From the NCBI RefSeq assembly GCF_030551875.1, contig NZ_JAUOZU010000001.1, positions 1 through 64,000 of the forward strand: a stretch of 64,000 bases of DNA. Direction: 5' to 3'. Source of the DNA: Fluviirhizobium alvei. Its GTDB lineage: Bacteria > Pseudomonadota > Alphaproteobacteria > Rhizobiales > Rhizobiaceae. Position numbers and translations under genes: made by a program. The notes beneath the pieces are model-generated. The model had not been told where the DNA came from, did not search any database, and saw only the letters and a list, made by a program, of their open reading frames with translations. Positions 28,769 through 39,633 of this stretch are shown in pieces; position 1 is the stretch's first letter, and every line of letters begins with the position of its first letter.

Positions 28769-29803
28769 TCAGCCATTTGTTGCAGTCGATATCCGCCGAA
28801 CTTCGCGAGGCGTTTTGCCGAACCAGCGCAGGGTGGAGCGGGTAAATGCACTCGGCGCCGAATAGCCAAGTCGCAGTGCAATTTCACTTGCACTGAGGTC
28901 GCTGTCGGTCAGGAGCTTTTCAGCCAATTCACGGCGCACCTCATCGCGCAGGTCGTTGAGACTGGTTCCGGTTTCGGCAAGCCGACGCTGGAGCGTTCGT
29001 TCCGAAACATGGAAATAGTCAGCCGCGTCCGAAAGGTTGACCTGGTAGTCTGAAATTCGCGTTAAAAGATACTCTTTCAGATCCTCGGTGAAATCGCGTT
29101 CATCCGGTTGTTTCGGCAACAACGCTCGACATTGCAGATCCATCAACTGGAACAGCCTTTGGTCGCCATGTGGATTGCGTATAGAAAACAGTTCTGCAGG
29201 GAGCCTTACGGAGTTCAGTCGGCATCCGAACGAGACCTTCCGGGTAATCTTTTCGCGGAAAATTGCGAGATTCCTGGGTTTGGCACGTTCCAGGCCGACT
29301 TCGACGAGATCGATGGCGGTGCCGAGGATCGCGCGTAGCCGGGCCATGATCAGGCCGATGGCCATATCGACATACTGATCCCGCTTCACGATCAGTGGAG
29401 AATAAGTTGATACGATTTCCGCACCTGAAGCGTCGATTGTAAATCTCGAGTAACTTTTTTCCGATCCGAAGCGCTGATGCTCGGCCATAAAGCGGAAAAA
29501 GTCTAGCGCGGTCGGTGCCGCCATCAATCCGTAGCCGAGAGGACCTGAGGAGCCCGGCTTGAAATAATCGATACACTTGATCCCGAAAGCTTCATCGTTC
29601 GCAATCAATGCACAGGTCTCCATCAGCCGGCACAGGCGATCAAGGCTGATCCGTCCGGTCAGGTCGGAGAATGTGCTCGGGTCGAGATCGAGTGCCTTGC
29701 AGATGGGATTGATGTCGATGCCATAAGTCGCCGCGCAGTCGCCAATCGCCGAAGCCAATCCGGCCGCGGCGGAATATTTGTCGCTGGCAGTTTCTTTAGG
29801 CAT
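28769..29803 (-). CDS. AraC family transcriptional regulator
   Basis: 344 residues. The N-terminal 200 residues resemble the AraC-type arabinose-binding-domain family found in OruR/VirS-like regulators (SGPLGYGLMAAPTALDFF). The C-terminal 100 residues hold two helix-turn-helices (VNLSDAADYFHVSERTLQRRL and SASEIALRLGYSAPSAFTRS). The final part, WFGKTPREVRR, is the usual AraC ending. No effector is evident and no obvious target operon lies beside it. No good Shine-Dalgarno is seen at the ATG. Confidence 0.92.
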   Translation of the reverse strand: MPKETASDKYSAAAGLASAIGDCAATYGIDINPICKALDLDPSTFSDLTGRISLDRLCRLMETCALIANDEAFGIKCIDYFKPGSSGPLGYGLMAAPTALDFFRFMAEHQRFGSEKSYSRFTIDASGAEIVSTYSPLIVKRDQYVDMAIGLIMARLRAILGTAIDLVEVGLERAKPRNLAIFREKITRKVSFGCRLNSVRLPAELFSIRNPHGDQRLFQLMDLQCRALLPKQPDERDFTEDLKEYLLTRISDYQVNLSDAADYFHVSERTLQRRLAETGTSLNDLRDEVRRELAEKLLTDSDLSASEIALRLGYSAPSAFTRSTLRWFGKTPREVRRISTATNG

Positions 29804-30117
29804 GATTTGGCGCCGGAGGATAATTAAATGGCATCTGCAGTTAAATTATGCGCTTTGGTGCCGACTGTCCAGAAAAAGCCGAAAATTATTCCTGTGCAAT
29901 TCATGAGCAATTTCAAAGTCTAAAGAAGAGCCGCTATGCCATCACACAATTTTGACATCTTTGAGCAAGGCTTCAGCCGGATCATCCTCAGGATAATCGC
30001 TGTAAAATCGCAGAAGACGTTGCCGGCGGGAGGTGGATCTGAGCTCAAGAGCAGATTGAGCCTTGTCCCGACCGGCAAGGTCAAGGAAGCATTTGTTCAC
30101 GCTAAGGTAACCACGAC
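29804..30117. other. Intergenic region between the AraC and RsmC-like genes
   Basis: 314 bp. The part next to the AraC start (29815-29940) is AT-rich and probably holds its promoter. A minus-strand frame at 29942-30133 runs on from the end of the RsmC-like gene and reads a protein-like ending (DYPEDDPAEALLKDVKIV), but it lacks an ATG and a family match. I treat it as unproven. Confidence 0.4.
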
Positions 30118-31134
30118 TTACTTCTTCGCCCACAAGACCTTGAAACGGGCATTGCGTGCGGTTTCGCCGCTCGATTTGAACTCTGCCGCCAGAATGGGCT
30201 CGTAGGGAAGGCCACGGTTGGCGACCAGCAACAATTCGCCACCGGGCCGCAGCGCCTTGGACGCCGTCTTGATGAAGGCCTGGCCAAGACCGGGCTCTGC
30301 CGCATGGCCTTCATGGAAGGGCGGGTTCATGATGATGAGATCATACCGGGCCTTGACCTCCTCGCGCGCAAGATCGTGCCAATGATAGCGTGTCTGCAGG
30401 CTGGGATGGAGCGCGGTGATGTTCTTCCGGGCCGCTTCCAGCGCCAGATGATCGGCCTCATAGAGATCGATCGACGCCACGGCGGGCGACTTCGCGTAAA
30501 GCTCAGAGGTCAGATAGCCCCATCCTGCGCCAAAATCGGCGGCATCCTTGCGGAAGTCCTTGGGCAGATAGCGCGCGAGGAATGCGGAACCAGGGTCGAT
30601 CTCTTCATGTGAAAACATGCCTGGCAGGGTGCGGAACTGGCCGGCAACCACCGTCTCAGCCGGCTTGAGGCTGGCGAGCAGAGCCGCACTGTCGCCTGAG
30701 GTCCGGAACCAGAAGGCCTGCGCATGGTATTTGGCCAGATGATCGAGATCGAGCCCGAGGGCGGTGAGACGCTTGCGAAGCGACTGGACGCCATCCTCTT
30801 TCGATCCTGCAACGACCACCAGCCCGCCAGCGCGGACCCGTTCCAGCGCATCGGCAAGATAGGCCTCGTTGAGGCCGCGATGGCGGCTCATCAGGATGAG
30901 TGCGGCATCATAGTCGCTGCCTTCGGAGAAGGGTTGCGCTTCCATGCCCTGGCGTTCCAGCGCGAGATGGAGCGGCCGGAAGGATTGAACCGCGAGGATG
31001 TGGGCCTCAAAGCCTTCGGGCAGTTGAAAACCGGTTTCCGCACCGAGAAACAGCACCTTTTCGCCCGCAGGCGGAGGTGTCAGCGTCAGGGTTGCGAAAG
31101 GGTGGAACAGGGTCTTGACGGCATCACGGCTCAT
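30118..31134 (-). CDS. RsmC-like 16S rRNA guanine-N2 methyltransferase
   Basis: 338 residues made of two Rossmann-like halves. The N-terminal half is degenerate, while the C-terminal half is active-looking: DFGAGWGYLTSEL (SAM loop), and IIMNPPFHEG, the NPPF motif of base-amino methylases, with FHxG as in RsmC/RlmG. It probably makes m2G in 16S rRNA (1207 in E. coli numbering). It is 69 bases downstream of pnp on the same strand but behind a terminator-like hairpin. Confidence 0.88.
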   Translation of the reverse strand: MSRDAVKTLFHPFATLTLTPPPAGEKVLFLGAETGFQLPEGFEAHILAVQSFRPLHLALERQGMEAQPFSEGSDYDAALILMSRHRGLNEAYLADALERVRAGGLVVVAGSKEDGVQSLRKRLTALGLDLDHLAKYHAQAFWFRTSGDSAALLASLKPAETVVAGQFRTLPGMFSHEEIDPGSAFLARYLPKDFRKDAADFGAGWGYLTSELYAKSPAVASIDLYEADHLALEAARKNITALHPSLQTRYHWHDLAREEVKARYDLIIMNPPFHEGHAAEPGLGQAFIKTASKALRPGGELLLVANRGLPYEPILAAEFKSSGETARNARFKVLWAKK

Positions 31135-31147
31135 GGTCGGCTCTCAA

Positions 31148-31176
31148 TGAAAAGGCGCGAGCAGAATGCCCGCGCC
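31148..31176 (-). terminator. Probable terminator after pnp
   Basis: On the minus strand ggcgcg...cgcgcc (31176-31171 with 31159-31154) is followed by TTTTC. It lies between the pnp stop and the RsmC-like start. Confidence 0.65.
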
Positions 31177-31203
31177 CTGAATGGATGAAAAGGGTCGAAG
31201 CGC

Positions 31204-33345
31204 TTATTCGGCGTCTTCGGCTTCCTTCTTCTTTTCAGCAACGATTTCCTTGCCGGTGGCCTGGTCGACGACCTTCATCGACAGGCGAACCTTGCCGCGC
31301 TCGTCGAAGCCCAGGAGCTTGACCCAGACCTTGTCGCCTTCCTTGACGACGTCAGAGGTCTTGGCAACGCGCTCGGAAGCGAGCTGGGAGATGTGCACGA
31401 GACCATCACGCGGGCCGAAGAAGTTGACGAAAGCGCCGAAATCTGCGGTCTTGACGACCGTGCCTTCGTAGATCTGGCCGACTTCCGGCTCGGCGACGAT
31501 CGAGTGGATCCACTTGCGGGCCGCTTCGATTTCCTTGCCGGAGGCCGAGGCGATCTTGATCGTGCCATCGTCTTCGATGTTGATCTTGGCGCCGGTCTTT
31601 TCGACGATTTCGCGGATGACCTTGCCGCCCGAACCGATGACTTCGCGGATCTTGTCGACCGGAATAGTCATGGTTTCGATGCGCGGTGCGAATTCGCCGA
31701 GCTGCGAACGGCCTTCGCTGATGGCCTTGGCCATTTCACCGAGAATATGGGTACGACCGCCCTGAGCCTGCTCCAGAGCAACCTTCATGATCTCTTCGGT
31801 AATACCGGCGATCTTGATGTCCATCTGCAGCGAGGTGATGCCGTCGGCAGTGCCCGCAACCTTGAAGTCCATGTCGCCGAGATGATCTTCGTCACCGAGA
31901 ATGTCGGAGAGGACTGCGAAGCGGTCGCCTTCGAGGATCAGGCCCATGGCAATACCGGCGACCGGCTTGGCGAGCGGAACGCCGGCATCCATGAGTGCGA
32001 GCGAGGTGCCGCAAACGGTGGCCATCGACGACGAGCCATTCGACTCAGTGATTTCCGATACGACGCGCAGCGTGTAGGGGAACTGTTCGGCGGCCGGCAG
32101 CATCGGATGGACAGCGCGCCAGGCGAGCTTGCCATGGCCGATTTCGCGACGACCCGGCGAACCCATGCGGCCGGTTTCACCGACCGAGTAGGGCGGGAAG
32201 TTGTAATGCAGCATGAAGGTTTCCTTGTACATGCCTGTCAAGGAATCGACATACTGCTCGTCTTCGCCGGTGCCGAGCGTGGCAACGACGAGCGCCTGGG
32301 TTTCACCGCGGGTGAAGAGGGCCGAACCATGGGTGCGCGGCAGGACGCCGACTTCGGCGACGATCGGACGAACGGTCGAGAGGTCGCGGCCGTCGATGCG
32401 GCTCTTCGTGTCGAGAATGTTCCAGCGAACGATCTTGGCCTGCAGTTCCTTGAACACGGCACCGATCACGTCGGACGGGTAGGTCGAGTTGCCTTCGGCA
32501 TCAACGAAATGCGCCTTCACCTTTGCCTTGACGGCATCGACAGCCGCGTAGCGGGCGGCCTTGTTGGTGATCTTGTAGGCGGCGCGCAGTTCTTCTTCCG
32601 AGATCTTCAGCATTTCGGCTTCGAGTGCGGAATGATCCGGAGCGACGAAGTCGCGCGGTTCCTTGGCGGCAGCTTCGGCCAACTTGATGATCGCATCGAT
32701 CACCGGCTGGAAGCCGCGATGACCGAACATCACGGCGCCGAGCATGACTTCTTCGTTGAGTTCCTTGGCTTCCGATTCCACCATCAGAACGGCATCGGAC
32801 GTACCGGCGACGACGAGGTCGAGGCTCGATTCATCCATCTCGTCGAGATGCGGGTTGAGCACATATTCGCCGTTGATATAGCCGACGCGTGCACCACCGA
32901 CCGGACCCATGAAGGGAACGCCGGAGATCGTGAGCGCTGCCGAGGTGGCAACCATCGACAGGACGTCCGGATTGTTCTCGAGGTCGTGCTGGAGAACGGT
33001 GACGACGACCTGGGTATCGTTCTTGTAGCCATCCGGGAACAGCGGGCGGATCGGGCGGTCGATCAGGCGCGAAACCAGCGTTTCGTTTTCGCTCGGACGG
33101 CCTTCGCGCTTGAAGTAGCCACCCGGGATCTTGCCGGCGGCGTAGGTCTTTTCCTGATAATTGACGGTCAGCGGGAAGAAGTCCTGGCCGGGCTTCGGTT
33201 CCTTGGCGGAAACGACAGTGGCAAGAACAACGGTTTCGCCATAGGTGGCGAGCACGGCGCCGTCAGCCTGACGGGCGATCTTGCCGGTTTCCAGAATGAG
33301 CGGGCGACCTGCCCATTCGATTTCAACCTTGTGGGTTTCAAACAT
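31204..33345 (-). CDS. pnp: Polyribonucleotide nucleotidyltransferase (PNPase)
   Basis: A phosphorolytic 3'-5' exoribonuclease of the RNA degradosome. 713 residues: two RNase PH-like domains ([20 protein letters not shown]; second domain with [20 protein letters not shown] holding the catalytic Asp pair). A KH domain follows (about 552-612, [15 protein letters not shown]), then an S1 domain (about 622-690, [15 protein letters not shown]). The ATG at 33345 follows AAGGACAAGAT. Downstream of rpsO as in most bacteria. Confidence 0.98.
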   Translation of the reverse strand: MFETHKVEIEWAGRPLILETGKIARQADGAVLATYGETVVLATVVSAKEPKPGQDFFPLTVNYQEKTYAAGKIPGGYFKREGRPSENETLVSRLIDRPIRPLFPDGYKNDTQVVVTVLQHDLENNPDVLSMVATSAALTISGVPFMGPVGGARVGYINGEYVLNPHLDEMDESSLDLVVAGTSDAVLMVESEAKELNEEVMLGAVMFGHRGFQPVIDAIIKLAEAAAKEPRDFVAPDHSALEAEMLKISEEELRAAYKITNKAARYAAVDAVKAKVKAHFVDAEGNSTYPSDVIGAVFKELQAKIVRWNILDTKSRIDGRDLSTVRPIVAEVGVLPRTHGSALFTRGETQALVVATLGTGEDEQYVDSLTGMYKETFMLHYNFPPYSVGETGRMGSPGRREIGHGKLAWRAVHPMLPAAEQFPYTLRVVSEITESNGSSSMATVCGTSLALMDAGVPLAKPVAGIAMGLILEGDRFAVLSDILGDEDHLGDMDFKVAGTADGITSLQMDIKIAGITEEIMKVALEQAQGGRTHILGEMAKAISEGRSQLGEFAPRIETMTIPVDKIREVIGSGGKVIREIVEKTGAKINIEDDGTIKIASASGKEIEAARKWIHSIVAEPEVGQIYEGTVVKTADFGAFVNFFGPRDGLVHISQLASERVAKTSDVVKEGDKVWVKLLGFDERGKVRLSMKVVDQATGKEIVAEKKKEAEDAE

Positions 33346-33544
33346 ATCTTGTCCTTCGGTGCGCAGCCGAACCATTCGGCCGGTCGCGCTTGACGTTTTT
33401 GGGCTCATCACGGGCAAGACAGCGGCAGGTTTCGTGCCTTTGGGCCGCAAGGACCCGGAAACATGCTGCAATCCTGCCCCATGATGGGCGGTTGACTACC
33501 CTTGCCGGCCTATCCGGTTCGGGTCTGTGCCTGAAAGAGGCACG

Positions 33545-33579
33545 AAAGAAAGCGGCGGAAGGGTGGTGCCCCTCCGCCG
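33545..33579 (-). terminator. Probable terminator/processing hairpin after rpsO
   Basis: On the minus strand cggcgga (33579-33573) pairs with tccgccg (33559-33553), followed by a T-rich run (ctttctttc). It lies just after the rpsO stop. In other bacteria the rpsO-pnp interval is a site of RNase III control, so the hairpin may also be a processing site. Confidence 0.6.
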
Positions 33580-33586
33580 TTTAATG

Positions 33587-33856
33587 TTAGCGGCGAATGC
33601 CGAGTGCGCCGATCAGGGTCTGATAACGGCCTTCGTCCTTCTTCTTCAGATAGTCGAGAAGCGAACGGCGGCTGGAAACCATCTTCAGAAGGCCACGACG
33701 CGAGTGGTTGTCCTTCTTGTGGCCCTTGAAATGCTCGGTCAGATTGTTGATCCGCTCGGTCAGGATGGCAACCTGGACTTCCGGAGAGCCGGTGTCGCCT
33801 TCGACGGTTGCGAACTTCTTGATGAGCTCTGCCTTGCGCTCTGCAGTGATCGACAT
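33587..33856 (-). CDS. rpsO: 30S ribosomal protein S15
   Basis: An 89-residue primary binder of 16S rRNA central domain. Full-length family match: [21 protein letters not shown], the [18 protein letters not shown] rRNA-contacting loop, [17 protein letters not shown]. The end is LGIRR. The ATG at 33856 has GAAAGGATCACCCG upstream. pnp follows 241 bases later. Confidence 0.99.
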   Translation of the reverse strand: MSITAERKAELIKKFATVEGDTGSPEVQVAILTERINNLTEHFKGHKKDNHSRRGLLKMVSSRRSLLDYLKKKDEGRYQTLIGALGIRR

Positions 33857-34040
33857 CGGGTGATCCTTTCGGTTAGGGATTTTTTAGACGCCCAAAGCCG
33901 GGATGTCGTCCAGCTTTGGCCAGTGATCAGGAGCGGGAGTACCGCAAACCTGCCGGGCCTATAAACGAAATTGTCATGAAAGGGAAGGGGTGCGCAGGGA
34001 TGTTCATCCGAACGCTCGCTGAGAGCGCAGGTATCCCGGT

Positions 34041-34355
34041 TCATGAAGTCTGGGTCGGGTCCGGAGCCCGACCATAAATCCGCGGCAACAGATGGAACCA
34101 TTGCCAATATCCGAGCCCGGCAAAAAGCGGCGTGGCGAACAGCAGGGACTCCAAGGGCGTGAAAACACCTGAATAGATCAGACCTCCCGCAAAAAGACTT
34201 GCAATGAAGCCTAACGGGAAGGTCAAAACCTGCATCAGAGACTGACATCCAAAGAGGATAACAAGTCCTGTTTCCATCGGAAATGCATTGGCGCTGATCG
34301 ATGCCACGCCGAGCAAGATGACGACAACAACATAAACCACGCGACCGAGTGCCAT
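34041..34355 (-). CDS. Small integral membrane protein of unknown function
   Basis: 104 residues with three hydrophobic stretches (about 5-24, 28-52, 58-82). CAGGTGAGAA lies just before the ATG, a good ribosome-binding site, which argues that it is a real gene. I recognise no family. It sits between truB and rpsO, which are normally adjacent, so it is a lineage-specific insertion in the operon. Confidence 0.6.
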   Translation of the reverse strand: MALGRVVYVVVVILLGVASISANAFPMETGLVILFGCQSLMQVLTFPLGFIASLFAGGLIYSGVFTPLESLLFATPLFAGLGYWQWFHLLPRIYGRAPDPTQTS

Positions 34356-34444
34356 TTCTCACCTGAGGTTGAAAACAACATCAGTATGTCCACGATACTC
34401 ATCTGACAAGGTCTGAACGAACCGGATCGGGAAATCGCGATCGG

Positions 34445-35374
34445 TTACCCAAACACCCGCTTCGGCCGGAACTCGCCTTCCTCGATGGCGCCGATCGCCA
34501 CGAGATCGCCCTTGAGCGTCGCGTAAGCTTCTGGCGCCGGAAGCGGGGCATCGCGACCGCGCAGGATGATCGGGTTGCCGGAACGGATGCGGCGGGCCTG
34601 ATCATCGGTGACGGCGAGATGCGGCAACTGCGAGAGGGCCTCGGTCGTATCGATCAAATAGGCGTCGAGGGCGGCAAGACGCTCGTCCTGGTCCTCGATC
34701 TCTTCAAGCGCGACGAGGGTTGCGAGCGGGACCATCTTGTCTTCATCGAATGGCGCCACATAGGTGCGGCGCAGTTCAGCTATATGGCCGTAGCAGCCGA
34801 GATCGCGGCCGAAATCGCGTGCGAGCGAACGGACATAGGTGCCCTTGCCGCATTCGACCTCGAACCAGGCCCGGTCCTTGTCGGCCCGCAGCAGCGTCAA
34901 CCGATGGATTTCGACCTCGCGCGCGGGAATTTCGATCGTCTCTCCTTCGCGTGCCAGATCATAGGCGCGTTCACCGGCGATCTTGATGGCCGAGAACTGC
35001 GGCGGGATCTGCTCGATCGTGCCGGTGTAGCGTGGCAGGATGGCGAGGATCGCCGCTTCATCCGGACGGGCGTCGGAGGTTTGTGTCACCTCGCCTTCGA
35101 GATCGTCTGTCGAGCGTTCCTCGCCCCAAGCCACGGCGAATTCATAGATCTTGCGACCATCCATCACGTAAGGGACGGTTTTCGTCGCATCCCCGAGCGC
35201 GATCGGCAACATGCCGGATGCGAGCGGATCGAGCGTACCGGCATGGCCAGCCTTCTGGGCCTTGAAGAGCCACTTGATCTTTGAAACGGCTTCGGTGGAG
35301 CCGAAATCGAACGGCTTGTCGAGGATCAGCCAGCCGGAAATCGGCCGACCTTTCGGTTTTCTCGGTTTGGACAT
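34445..35374 (-). CDS. truB: tRNA pseudouridine(55) synthase
   Basis: Makes pseudouridine 55 in the T loop of tRNAs. 309 residues: [17 protein letters not shown], then the catalytic [11 protein letters not shown] with Asp49, the [17 protein letters not shown] segment, and a C-terminal PUA-like domain ([17 protein letters not shown]). The ATG is two bases after the rbfA stop, so the two are translationally coupled. Confidence 0.97.
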   Translation of the reverse strand: MSKPRKPKGRPISGWLILDKPFDFGSTEAVSKIKWLFKAQKAGHAGTLDPLASGMLPIALGDATKTVPYVMDGRKIYEFAVAWGEERSTDDLEGEVTQTSDARPDEAAILAILPRYTGTIEQIPPQFSAIKIAGERAYDLAREGETIEIPAREVEIHRLTLLRADKDRAWFEVECGKGTYVRSLARDFGRDLGCYGHIAELRRTYVAPFDEDKMVPLATLVALEEIEDQDERLAALDAYLIDTTEALSQLPHLAVTDDQARRIRSGNPIILRGRDAPLPAPEAYATLKGDLVAIGAIEEGEFRPKRVFG

Positions 35375-35376
35375 GC

Positions 35377-35787
35377 TTAGTCTTTGTCTTCTTCTTGTTC
35401 GGAATCGAGGTCGCGCGCCACTTCCGGCGATTTCAGCAACTCATCGATCTTGCGGAAATTCTCAAAGCTTGTGTCATCGCGGAAACGAACTTCCGGCATA
35501 TATTTCATCTGCCGGAGCGAGGGGCCGAGCTTGCCGCGAATGAAGCGGGCATGCTTGTTGAGCGCCGCCACCAGCGCATTGTGATCGCCGATCCCGATCG
35601 GCGTCACATAGGCCGTCGCGATCTTGAGATCCGGCGACATGCGCACCTCCGAAATCGAGACGACGGTCGCCTCGATGATCGGATCGATGATTTCGCCGCG
35701 CTGCAGGATCTGTGTCAGGGCTGCGCGAACTTGCTCACCCACCTTCAGCATGCGCTGGGAGGGTGCAGACGTGGTGGCTTTGGTCAT
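35377..35787 (-). CDS. rbfA: 30S ribosome-binding factor A
   Basis: A late 30S maturation and cold-adaptation factor with a KH-like fold. 136 residues: [58 protein letters not shown] match the family. The C-terminus is acidic. Two bases before truB. Upstream on the same strand is not infB directly but the YcxB-like membrane gene. Confidence 0.97.
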   Translation of the reverse strand: MTKATTSAPSQRMLKVGEQVRAALTQILQRGEIIDPIIEATVVSISEVRMSPDLKIATAYVTPIGIGDHNALVAALNKHARFIRGKLGPSLRQMKYMPEVRFRDDTSFENFRKIDELLKSPEVARDLDSEQEEDKD

Positions 35788-35888
35788 TTGTCTTCCAATG
35801 GAACGGCCCGGATTGGCCGCGGGTCAAGCGCGGTCCAATGAACCTTTTATCTCCAAAGGTCAAGAGCGGGAGGTGTTTGCACCCGGTA

Positions 35889-36584
35889 TCAGGCCGCTTC
35901 CTGCTCGGAAGACGCTTCGGTTTCCGCAGCCGCCACGATTGCAGGTGCAGCCGGCGCGGGTGCCGGGCGCGACAGGCCGAATTGCAGTTCGATCTGGGCA
36001 GCCGCCATGCGGAAGTTTGCTGTATCGGGGAACGCCCGTTCCGGCAGGTAGGTGACGAAGGTTTCGCCGATGATTTCAATGCGTCCCTTCACTTGGGCCA
36101 CTTCGCGAACCGAAGTCCAGGGCAGCCAGGTGATGATATCGCCATGGCTTGCCTCGATACCGTTCTCATAGATGTCGATGTCGATAAACTGATCGGGTGC
36201 AAACTGGGCGATAAGGGCGCGGCGCTTCTTGCCGTGCTGATACCAGGAGCGGGCGAGTGCCGCTGCGACAATCAGCAGGACGAAAGGCAGGAACTGCAAG
36301 ACGACGACCGGCAGCGGGGGGATGATGGCCGTATCGACGAGATCCGGCAGCAGGAAACGGCGATAGGCTTCCATGGCGAGACCAACTGCGGAGCCGGCAC
36401 CAAGTGCACTCAACGCGACCTGCCAGAAACGCAGCTTGCGGCCAGGTTGCGTGAAGCGATCCGCTGTCAGCAGAATATCGGCATATTCCGACGGATCTCT
36501 TTCAAAGGACACCGAGACCAGTCTGTTGCCTGCGTCGTAGCGAAGCGGCGTTCCCGGGCTGGAGAGTGTGCGTGCCTTTACCAT
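35889..36584 (-). CDS. YcxB-like membrane protein
   Basis: 231 residues: a short N-terminal sheet-like part, two membrane helices (about 54-73 and 88-111), and a C-terminal YcxB-type domain (FIDIDIYENGIEASHGDIITWLPWTSVREV, broken here by residue 130-160, then FVTYLPERAFPD). An Ala-rich tail follows. The role is unknown. It lies between infB and rbfA, an unusual place, and behind the infB terminator, so it likely has its own promoter. Confidence 0.75.
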   Translation of the reverse strand: MVKARTLSSPGTPLRYDAGNRLVSVSFERDPSEYADILLTADRFTQPGRKLRFWQVALSALGAGSAVGLAMEAYRRFLLPDLVDTAIIPPLPVVVLQFLPFVLLIVAAALARSWYQHGKKRRALIAQFAPDQFIDIDIYENGIEASHGDIITWLPWTSVREVAQVKGRIEIIGETFVTYLPERAFPDTANFRMAAAQIELQFGLSRPAPAPAAPAIVAAAETEASSEQEAA

Positions 36585-36803
36585 AGGCCTTCCTTCATCA
36601 TGTCGAACTGTCGGAAGGGACCTCTAGCGCGGCAGGCTTGTTAGAAGCTTGCGCCGCAGCATTCGCACTGCGATCGCTACCGACATCTTTCGGTTCGGTG
36701 TCGTGATGTGTGCAGAAGCTAGGTGGACGAACAAGCTCTTATTATGAGCGGCGACGAGGGCGGCGAATCGCGAAAGGAATGCCGGATTGAGTACTTGGGA
36801 ATC

Positions 36804-36829
36804 AAAAATGGCGGCCTGAGCCGCCATTT
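36804..36829 (-). terminator. Intrinsic terminator of infB
   Basis: A perfect 10-bp stem aaatggcggc/gccgccattt (36829-36820 with 36815-36806 on the minus strand), loop of four, then TTTTT. It ends the rimP-nusA-ylxR-infB transcript and splits the usual infB-rbfA linkage. Confidence 0.9.
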
Positions 36830-36852
36830 CTATTAGATCGAATAGCAATCGA

Positions 36853-39543
36853 TCAAAGCGAACGCGTGATCATTTCGACGCGGAAGCATTCGATCACATC
36901 GTTGGCGCGAATGTCTTCGTAGTTCTCGAAGGCCATACCGCATTCCTGACCGACCTGAACTTCCGAGACTTCGTCCTTGAAGCGCTTGAGGGTCTTGAGC
37001 TTGCCTTCGTGAATGACAACGTTGTCGCGCAGCAGGCGCACACCGACGCCACGTTCGACCTTGCCTTCGGTAACCTGGCAGCCCGCAACCTTGCCGACCT
37101 TGGTAATGTTGAAGACTTCCTTGATCGTCGCGTAACCCAGGAAGGTTTCGCGGCGTTCCGGCGGCAAGAGGCCGGACATGGCAGCCTTCACGTCATCGGT
37201 CAGGTCGTAGATGATGTTGTAGTAGCGGATTTCGATGCCGGCCCGTTCGGCCGCATCGCGCGCCTGCGGGTTGGCACGAACGTTGAAGCCGATGATGGCC
37301 GCGTTCGAAGCTTCCGCGAGCGAGATATCCGACTCGGTGATGGCGCCTGCACCCGAATGGACGATGCGGGCACGGACTTCGCCGGTCGAGATCTTGTCGA
37401 GAGCGCCGGCAATGGCTTCGATCGAGCCCTGCACGTCGCCCTTGATCACGAGCGGGAATTCCTTGACGCCGGCAGCAGTGAGCTGCGTCATCATCTGTTC
37501 GAGCGAACCACGCTGGCCTGCATGGCGGGCAACCGCCTTTTCGCGGGCCAGACGCTGGCGATATTCGGCGATTTCGCGGGCGCGGCTTTCATTCTCGACC
37601 ACGGCAAACTTGTCGCCTGCCTGTGGCGTGCCCTGAAGGCCGAGGATTTCGACCGGCATGGCCGGACCGGCTTCCTTGATATGTTCGCCGCGATCATTGA
37701 CGAGCGCGCGGACACGGCCCCACTGGTCGCCGGCAACGATGATCTGGCCAGGACGCAGCGTACCCTTCTGCACGAGAACAGTGGCGACGGAACCGCGACC
37801 ACGATCGAGCTTGGCTTCCACCACCGAACCTTCGGCCGTCCGGTTCGGATTGGCGCGAAGATCGAGAATTTCCGCCTGCAGCAGAATGGCTTCGAGCAGC
37901 TTGTCGAGGTTGGCGCCGGTCTTGGCCGACACTTCCACGTCGAGCACTTCACCGCCCATGGTTTCGACGAAAACTTCGTGCTGAAGCAGTTCGGTGCGGA
38001 CCTTCTGCGGGTTTGCAGTCGGCTTGTCGACCTTGTTGATCGCGACGATGATCGGAACACCCGCCGCCTTGGCGTGGTTGATCGATTCGATCGTCTGCGG
38101 CATCACGCTGTCATCGGCCGCAACCACGAGGATCGCGATATCGGTAACCTGGGCACCACGGGCGCGCATTGCGGTGAATGCGGCGTGGCCCGGCGTGTCG
38201 ATGAAGGTGATCTTGTGACCATTCTTCTCGACCTGATAGGCGCCGATATGCTGGGTGATGCCGCCGGCTTCGCCAGCCACCACATTTGCATTGCGGATAG
38301 CGTCGAGCAGCGAGGTCTTGCCGTGGTCGACGTGACCCATGATGGTGACGACCGGCGCACGCGGCAGCATTTCCTCGGCTTCGTCCTGAACGTTGAAGAT
38401 GCCTTCTTCAACATCGGATTCGGAGACGCGCTTGACGGTATGGCCGAATTCAACGGCGATCAGTTCAGCAAGGTCGGCATCGATGATGTCGCCCGGCTTC
38501 ATCATCTGGCCTTCCTTCATCAGGAACTTGATCACGTCGACCGCACGTTCGGACATGCGCTGGCTGAGTTCCTGGATGGTGATGGTTTCCGGCAGGATGA
38601 CTTCGCGGGAAATCTTTTCACGAACTTCCTGCATCTGGGCACGGCGGAACTTTTCCTGACGGCGACGGATCGCAGCCAGCGAACGGCCGCGCTGGCCGCC
38701 ATCATCATCATCACCGCTCACGATCACCTTGGAGGGCGCACGACGGTTGTCGTCGACCTTGCGGGTCGGCTTCGGAACTTCAACGCGGTTCGGAACCTTG
38801 CTGCCGCCACGCGGCGCACCGCCACGGCCGGACCGATCTTCTTCTTCGTCCTCGGCACGACCGCGACCACGCGGAGGCTGGCTGAGGTTGGGCCGAGCCG
38901 GCTGAGCCGCGGCAGGAGTCGGTGCAGCTGCAGGGCGCGAATCCGGACGGCGTGCCTGGACCGGAGCGGGAGCAATGGCCGGCGTTTCCACCACGGCCGG
39001 CTTCACCGGTTCGGCGGCCTGAACCGGTGCTTCGGCAACCGGAGCATTCTTCTCGGCTTCCTTGCGGGCGGCTTCTTCCGCGGCCCGGCGTGCAGCTTCT
39101 TCAGCGGCAACCTTGGCGCGGCGAGCGTCTTCCTCGGCGCGGATGCGAGCCTCTTCGGCGTCGCGGATCTGTGCCTCGGCAAGTGCCCTGCGGCGTGCTT
39201 CCATTTCGCTTGCGGAAAGGTCGCTCAGCACATTGCCCTGGCGGTTCGAATCCGGGCGACGGTGTTCCGTCGGTTGAACGCGCTGCTGAACCGGCGGCTG
39301 AACGCGCTGGGCCGGCTGCGGCGGACGCACCGGCTGCGGTGCCTGCTGCTGAACGGGGGCCTGCTGTGGCTTGTCGTCTTCCGGACGATGCGGTCGGCGT
39401 TTGCGGGTCTCCACGACGACGGCCTTGGTTCGGCCGCGCCCCATATCCTGGCGCACCGTACCCTGCTGAAGGCCCGACGGCTTGAGCGTCAGTGTCTTCT
39501 TACCCGATACATGCAGTGTCTTGTCGTCGTTGTTGTCCGTCAT
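36853..39543 (-). CDS. infB: Translation initiation factor IF-2
   Basis: A GTPase that brings fMet-tRNA to the 30S subunit. 896 residues: a long N-terminal domain with a Pro/Gln-rich stretch (60-95) and a charged Ala/Glu/Arg coiled coil (105-165). The IF2_N domain follows (about 318-368), then the G domain with G1 GHVDHGKT (403-410), DTPGHAAF (G3) and NKVDKP (G4). The tail has the C1/C2 domains. The second half is standard in length, while the N-terminus is long as in other alphaproteobacteria. Confidence 0.98.
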   Translation of the reverse strand: MTDNNDDKTLHVSGKKTLTLKPSGLQQGTVRQDMGRGRTKAVVVETRKRRPHRPEDDKPQQAPVQQQAPQPVRPPQPAQRVQPPVQQRVQPTEHRRPDSNRQGNVLSDLSASEMEARRRALAEAQIRDAEEARIRAEEDARRAKVAAEEAARRAAEEAARKEAEKNAPVAEAPVQAAEPVKPAVVETPAIAPAPVQARRPDSRPAAAPTPAAAQPARPNLSQPPRGRGRAEDEEEDRSGRGGAPRGGSKVPNRVEVPKPTRKVDDNRRAPSKVIVSGDDDDGGQRGRSLAAIRRRQEKFRRAQMQEVREKISREVILPETITIQELSQRMSERAVDVIKFLMKEGQMMKPGDIIDADLAELIAVEFGHTVKRVSESDVEEGIFNVQDEAEEMLPRAPVVTIMGHVDHGKTSLLDAIRNANVVAGEAGGITQHIGAYQVEKNGHKITFIDTPGHAAFTAMRARGAQVTDIAILVVAADDSVMPQTIESINHAKAAGVPIIVAINKVDKPTANPQKVRTELLQHEVFVETMGGEVLDVEVSAKTGANLDKLLEAILLQAEILDLRANPNRTAEGSVVEAKLDRGRGSVATVLVQKGTLRPGQIIVAGDQWGRVRALVNDRGEHIKEAGPAMPVEILGLQGTPQAGDKFAVVENESRAREIAEYRQRLAREKAVARHAGQRGSLEQMMTQLTAAGVKEFPLVIKGDVQGSIEAIAGALDKISTGEVRARIVHSGAGAITESDISLAEASNAAIIGFNVRANPQARDAAERAGIEIRYYNIIYDLTDDVKAAMSGLLPPERRETFLGYATIKEVFNITKVGKVAGCQVTEGKVERGVGVRLLRDNVVIHEGKLKTLKRFKDEVSEVQVGQECGMAFENYEDIRANDVIECFRVEMITRSL

Positions 39544-39633
39544 TCCGGTCCCGTTTTTCCAGAGCGTTCCTACATCATGCGCAGGCGCCCTTCGCCTTCA
39601 AATAATCGTGGCAATTGCTGTCAAATGCCAATG

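Noticed and set aside
29942-30133. Small minus-strand frame after the RsmC-like gene, ending in a protein-like stretch
   Set aside because: Its only start is a GTG inside the end of the upstream gene and no family is recognisable. It may be a fragment, but evidence is too thin.
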